Source of the DNA: Chryseobacterium gleum
GTDB lineage: Bacteria; Bacteroidota; Bacteroidia; Flavobacteriales_D; Crocinitomicaceae
Length of the DNA: 9,007 bases
Reading direction: 5' to 3'
Assembly (NCBI GenBank): GCA_945877045.1
Contig: CAMCQW010000063.1
Coordinates: 1-9,007, forward strand
Shown: in pieces, positions 6,289-9,007 of the stretch
Layout: the number at the start of each line of letters is the position of its first letter
How positions within the stretch are numbered: position 1 is the first letter of the stretch
Notes under the pieces: model-generated
What the model saw: only the letters and a program-made list of their open reading frames with translations
Database searches by the model: none
What the model was told of the DNA's origin: nothing
Program-made: the position numbers and the translations under genes

Positions 6289-6749
6289 TGAGAAAATTGT
6301 TTTTTCTTCTTTTTAGCATAGCAATTATTGCCGCTTGCACGAATTCATCTGTTTACAATACGTCTTATCAATTCAAAAACAATGTTTGGAAACAAAAGTC
6401 AAGACCGACATTTACCGTTAATATTCCTGACACAGCAATCACCTATGATTTCACTTTAAGTATTCGAACAACAACAGACTATAAATACAACAATCTGTGG
6501 ATCTATCTAACAACAAAAACCCCCTTCAAACAAGTCATACGGGATCCGTATGAAATAAAAACATGCTTCCCAAATGGCGAATGGATTGGCCATAAAACAG
6601 GAAGTATTGTTGAGCATAAAATAGTCTTCAAAAGAAGAAAATTACCGCAGATTGGCAAGTATACTTTTATAGTTGAACAAGGCGTGATACAATCTGCACT
6701 CGATGAAGTAATCGATATCACCTTTGATGTTTCTAAAGCAGAAAAATAA
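6288..6749 (+). CDS. gldH: Gliding motility lipoprotein GldH
   Basis: GldH is an envelope lipoprotein needed for gliding over surfaces in Flavobacteriia and is linked genetically to the Gld/type IX secretion machinery. The 153-residue product fits the family. It starts with a short lysine-arginine n-region and a hydrophobic segment ending in the lipobox IAAC, with Cys17 as the lipidation site. The mature part shows the family pattern: FKNNVW near the N-terminus, a TYDFTLSIRTTTDYKYNNLW stretch at 47-66, then CFPNGEWIGHKTGSI, then GKYTFIVEQG near the end. Family assignment comes from memory of these motifs and size. The start codon overlaps the ricT stop, and the next gene begins one base after its stop, so it lies inside an operon. 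This gene is the main hint that the organism glides. Confidence 0.87.
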   Translation: MRKLFFLLFSIAIIAACTNSSVYNTSYQFKNNVWKQKSRPTFTVNIPDTAITYDFTLSIRTTTDYKYNNLWIYLTTKTPFKQVIRDPYEIKTCFPNGEWIGHKTGSIVEHKIVFKRRKLPQIGKYTFIVEQGVIQSALDEVIDITFDVSKAEK

Positions 6750-6750
6750 C

Positions 6751-7227
6751 ATGCGATTCCGTTGTTTAACTAATGAAGAATTAAAGGAACTCGATGCCGA
6801 ATTGATCCAGTTTTTAATTTTAAACCAGGTGTATAAAGAAGATTGGGCCATCATGAATCAAGAGGATTCTCTAAAAGCAAAACAACTTATCGAATTGTTT
6901 AGCGATGTCGTTTTAGATAAAGTGTACAATAAGGTTTCCTTTTTAGAACGCCAAGTTCCAAGACAAGTTTGCTTCTGTTCACTTTCAGAAACCAATGGTG
7001 AAATGATAACGATTGAAGCAATCGATAATGACTTGGATCTTACGAATGAGGAAATGATTGATGAATGCCTATTGCTATCCCCTTCAAAAATATCTATTTA
7101 TTCCGGAAAGAAAGCGTTTTCTAAAACGAAAGCTGACGAAGTTTTTCTGCTCTTAAATCATGGATTTATAGTTTCAAACGAAGAACGTTTTAAAAATATA
7201 ATGCAGCATATTGTTACATCTAATTAA
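6751..7227 (+). CDS. DUF6495-like conserved flavobacterial protein
   Basis: The function is unknown. I choose the ATG at 6751, which gives 158 residues and begins MRFRCLTNEELKELDAEL. An upstream in-frame ATG at 6724 would add nine residues and overlap gldH by 26 bases. The 6751 start lies one base after the gldH stop and matches my memory of how DUF6495 proteins begin (a Leu-Thr-x-Glu motif followed by an FINFL-like stretch, here LIQFLIL). Other recalled family-like features are the EDWAIM segment, LFSDVVLDKV, the DLDLTNEE stretch and a closing region with SIYSGKKAFS. No signal peptide or membrane segment is present, so it is probably cytoplasmic. It is most likely cotranscribed with gldH. 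The family call is moderately sure; the gene itself is certain. Confidence 0.78.
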   Translation: MRFRCLTNEELKELDAELIQFLILNQVYKEDWAIMNQEDSLKAKQLIELFSDVVLDKVYNKVSFLERQVPRQVCFCSLSETNGEMITIEAIDNDLDLTNEEMIDECLLLSPSKISIYSGKKAFSKTKADEVFLLLNHGFIVSNEERFKNIMQHIVTSN

Positions 7228-7237
7228 ATAAATAAAA

Positions 7238-8083
7238 ATGAGAAAAATTAAATTACTTATCGCCATGACCATCTGTACTACAATTGGGCAAGCACAAATT
7301 ACAACACCAAAAGCAAGCCCTTTATGTAAAATAGAGCAAAAGGTAGGGCTAGCTGATATCAGTGTTTCCTACTCAAGACCAGGAGTAAAAGCAAGAAATG
7401 CTTTCGGAGATGTCGTAGAATTTGGGAAAATCTGGCGGCTCGGGGCAAATGAAAATACAAAAATCACCTCGTCAGAAAATTTAATCTTCGGGAAAGACAC
7501 GTTAAAAGCAGGTACCTACGCGCTTTATGCTATACCGGAAAAGAAAAGCTGGCAATTAATCTTCTACACGGAAACAACCAATTGGGGAGTTCCTGATAAT
7601 TGGTCAGAAGATAAGATTGCGTACAAAACAAGCTTGCCGGTTTATGAACTCAAAGATCGGGTTGAAAACTTATCAATTTTCATCGATAAGATCAGCAATA
7701 ATGGCGCTGAAATTCAAATCGCATGGGATCAAACAAGGGTGGCGTTGCCATTTAGCTTAACTACCAAAGATAAAGTTGTAGCAGGTATTTTGAAAACGAT
7801 GAGTGGCCCGAAAGCTAATGATTATCACCAAGCGGCCAACTATTATTTCACTGAAAAAATTGACATGAAGCAAGCATTAATTTGGTCTACGCTAGCAGTG
7901 GAAATGCAGGGGGAAAAAGCCTATTGGATGACACGACTTAAAGCACAATTACAAGCTGAAAATGGCGATTACAAAGGAGCCATTGAAACTGCAAATAAAT
8001 CGATGGAGGCGGCTGCTCTTGATAATGATTCGAATTATGTTAAAATGAACAAGGCGTCGATTGAAGAATGGTCTAAAAAATAA
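7238..8083 (+). CDS. DUF2911 family exported protein with TPR-like C-terminus
   Basis: DUF2911 proteins are common in Bacteroidota and have no established function. The 281-residue product begins with a signal peptide (MRKIKLLIAMTICTTIGQAQ), with cleavage likely after Ala19 (GQA) and no lipobox, so it should be exported. The DUF2911 core covers about 27-170, with the signature segments KIEQKVGLADISVSYSRPGV (31-50), IWRLGANENTKI (65-76), AGTYALYAIP (91-100) and the WGVP stretch near 116-119. From about 195 to 280 come alpha-helical repeats resembling tetratricopeptides (A.YYF...D..QAL.WS..A, then GDYKGAIETANKSME.A). It starts 10 bases after the previous stop without a Shine-Dalgarno sequence, and the transporter gene follows after 5 bases, so it belongs to the same run. 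Confidence 0.9.
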   Translation: MRKIKLLIAMTICTTIGQAQITTPKASPLCKIEQKVGLADISVSYSRPGVKARNAFGDVVEFGKIWRLGANENTKITSSENLIFGKDTLKAGTYALYAIPEKKSWQLIFYTETTNWGVPDNWSEDKIAYKTSLPVYELKDRVENLSIFIDKISNNGAEIQIAWDQTRVALPFSLTTKDKVVAGILKTMSGPKANDYHQAANYYFTEKIDMKQALIWSTLAVEMQGEKAYWMTRLKAQLQAENGDYKGAIETANKSMEAAALDNDSNYVKMNKASIEEWSKK

Positions 8084-8088
8084 CAGGC

Positions 8089-8988
8089 ATGTGGCAAAGG
8101 TATAAATACCATGCATTAATGCATCTCATTATATTTTTATGGGGTTTTACCGGAATCTTGGGAAAACTAATTCATAAAGATGCATTACACATTGTTTGGT
8201 ATAGAGTTTTAATCGCTTTTGTTGCTTTAGGACTTTTCTTACTCTATAGAGGAAAAGATCTTCGTTTGTCCAAAAAAATGGCGCCTAAGGTTTTAGGCGT
8301 GGGATTAATTGTTGCTACCCATTGGATGACCTTTTATTATTCGATTCAACTTTCTACAGCATCCTTAGCAATTTTGTGCCTATCTACCACTACGCTGCAT
8401 GTCTCATGGCTGGAACCTTTGGTGATGAAAAAAAAATTCTCGATACGACAATTGCTTATGGGATTGGTAGTCATATCAGGAATTTCGTTTGTTTCTCTTG
8501 ATTTTAGTGGACAAGAATTACTAGCACTTTTTTTCGGATTGCTTTCTGCTTTGTGTGCGGCATTTTTCTCTGTGTTTAATGCGAAATTATCAGAGGAAAC
8601 TAGTGCAGAACAATTAACATTTTACGAAATGATTGCGGCTTTTACTCTTGTTTCCATTATTCTCTTATCCCTTGGAAAACTTCATGTTTCTGATTTAATA
8701 GTATCCTTTAGCGATTTATGCTGGCTGCTATTTCTAGGAGTTGTATGCACCTCTTTTGCCTTTTTAGCAACCATCGTTATTGTCCGAAAGTTAGGGGCTT
8801 TTACCGTTTCATTAAACATCAACCTTGAGCCTATTTACACTATTTTGTTAGCGATCGTGCTCTTAAATGAACACAAATCTCTTTCAACAAATTTCTACTT
8901 GGGGGCAGCCATCATTGTTCTAGTTTTATTAATCAATGGATTGATTAGGCATTTCGAATTAAGAAAAATAACTAGTGAAATAGGATAA
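8089..8988 (+). CDS. EamA/DMT-superfamily inner-membrane transporter
   Basis: This is a member of the drug/metabolite transporter superfamily, which moves small metabolites across the inner membrane; the substrate cannot be read from the sequence. The 299-residue product has about ten hydrophobic segments, roughly 10-28, 33-53, 66-86, 90-110, 118-137, 143-164, 178-196, 207-229, 235-257 and 265-286. They form two EamA halves, each with the typical Glu-Pro at the fourth segment: WLEP at 107-110 and NLEPIYTILLA with Glu247-Pro248. The first half carries the IFLWGFTGILGKLI start often seen in flavobacterial members. Basic residues cluster at 54-67 and 113-120 in loops. It starts five bases after the DUF2911 stop, so it is likely the last visible member of that operon. 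No terminator is seen in the 19 bases left. Confidence 0.92.
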   Translation: MWQRYKYHALMHLIIFLWGFTGILGKLIHKDALHIVWYRVLIAFVALGLFLLYRGKDLRLSKKMAPKVLGVGLIVATHWMTFYYSIQLSTASLAILCLSTTTLHVSWLEPLVMKKKFSIRQLLMGLVVISGISFVSLDFSGQELLALFFGLLSALCAAFFSVFNAKLSEETSAEQLTFYEMIAAFTLVSIILLSLGKLHVSDLIVSFSDLCWLLFLGVVCTSFAFLATIVIVRKLGAFTVSLNINLEPIYTILLAIVLLNEHKSLSTNFYLGAAIIVLVLLINGLIRHFELRKITSEIG

Positions 8989-9007
8989 TATAATGGTTTT
9001 ATTTAAT

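Noticed and set aside
6724..6750. Upstream start at 6724 for the DUF6495-like gene
   Set aside because: It overlaps gldH by 26 bases, while the ATG at 6751 gives the expected family N-terminus and one-base spacing.
8993..9007. ATG at 8993 with four further open codons to the window end, a possible next gene in the operon
   Set aside because: Five codons carry no recognisable signal; it may equally be non-coding sequence after the transporter gene.
8989..9007. Intrinsic terminator after the EamA gene
   Set aside because: Only 19 bases remain and they hold no inverted repeat.
1..9007. Mobile element, CRISPR array, toxin-antitoxin pair, phage gene or tRNA/rRNA
   Set aside because: Almost all sequence is covered by recognisable chromosomal genes in tight runs; no transposase, spaced repeats, attachment-like duplications or RNA-gene motifs were seen.

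Overview
This 9 kb window reads as an ordinary chromosomal segment of a gliding Bacteroidota bacterium, most likely class Flavobacteriia. The DNA is AT-rich, and start codons mostly lack Shine-Dalgarno sequences. Octamers matching the Bacteroidota -7 promoter element TAnnTTTG precede several genes. The gene content is typical of the phylum: a GldH gliding lipoprotein, a DUF2911 protein, a DUF6495-like protein, a RicT with a Cys-rich N-terminus, and a short RsmI without the C-terminal extension. The assignment rests on remembered family features, not on a database search. Coding density is very high. No tRNA, rRNA, CRISPR array, insertion sequence, phage gene or convincing intrinsic terminator was seen, and no stretch over 300 bases lacks a gene.

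Layout. Positions 1-1002 (minus strand) hold deoC (deoxyribose-phosphate aldolase, its 3' end cut by the window edge) and, upstream of it, a small protein with a very acidic Asp/Glu tail. A 193 bp AT-rich divergent spacer carries promoter-like elements for both directions. Positions 1196-3257 (plus strand) hold radA (DNA recombination and repair ATPase) and rsmI (16S rRNA C1402 2'-O-methyltransferase). rsmI converges on a minus-strand secreted coiled-coil protein, and the two stop codons share one CTAG at 3254-3257. Positions 3997-8988 (plus strand) form a tightly packed run: holB (clamp-loader delta'), ricT (PSP1/YaaT family), gldH (gliding lipoprotein), a DUF6495-like protein, a DUF2911 secreted protein and an EamA/DMT transporter. 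Gaps there are -1, 1, 10 and 5 bases after ricT, so this looks like one operon or two overlapping ones.

How the genes fit together. The segment mixes genome maintenance (radA, holB), ribosome modification (rsmI), nucleoside catabolism (deoC) and cell-envelope or motility functions (gldH, secreted proteins, transporter). The holB-ricT pairing matches the order known in Bacillus subtilis (holB-yaaT), and here it is extended by a gliding gene. I see no clear new defence or mobile system. The items most worth a second look are the Cys-rich RicT N-terminus and its operon context, the acidic-tailed small protein, the shared stop codons, and the very short or absent leaders predicted for radA and holB.
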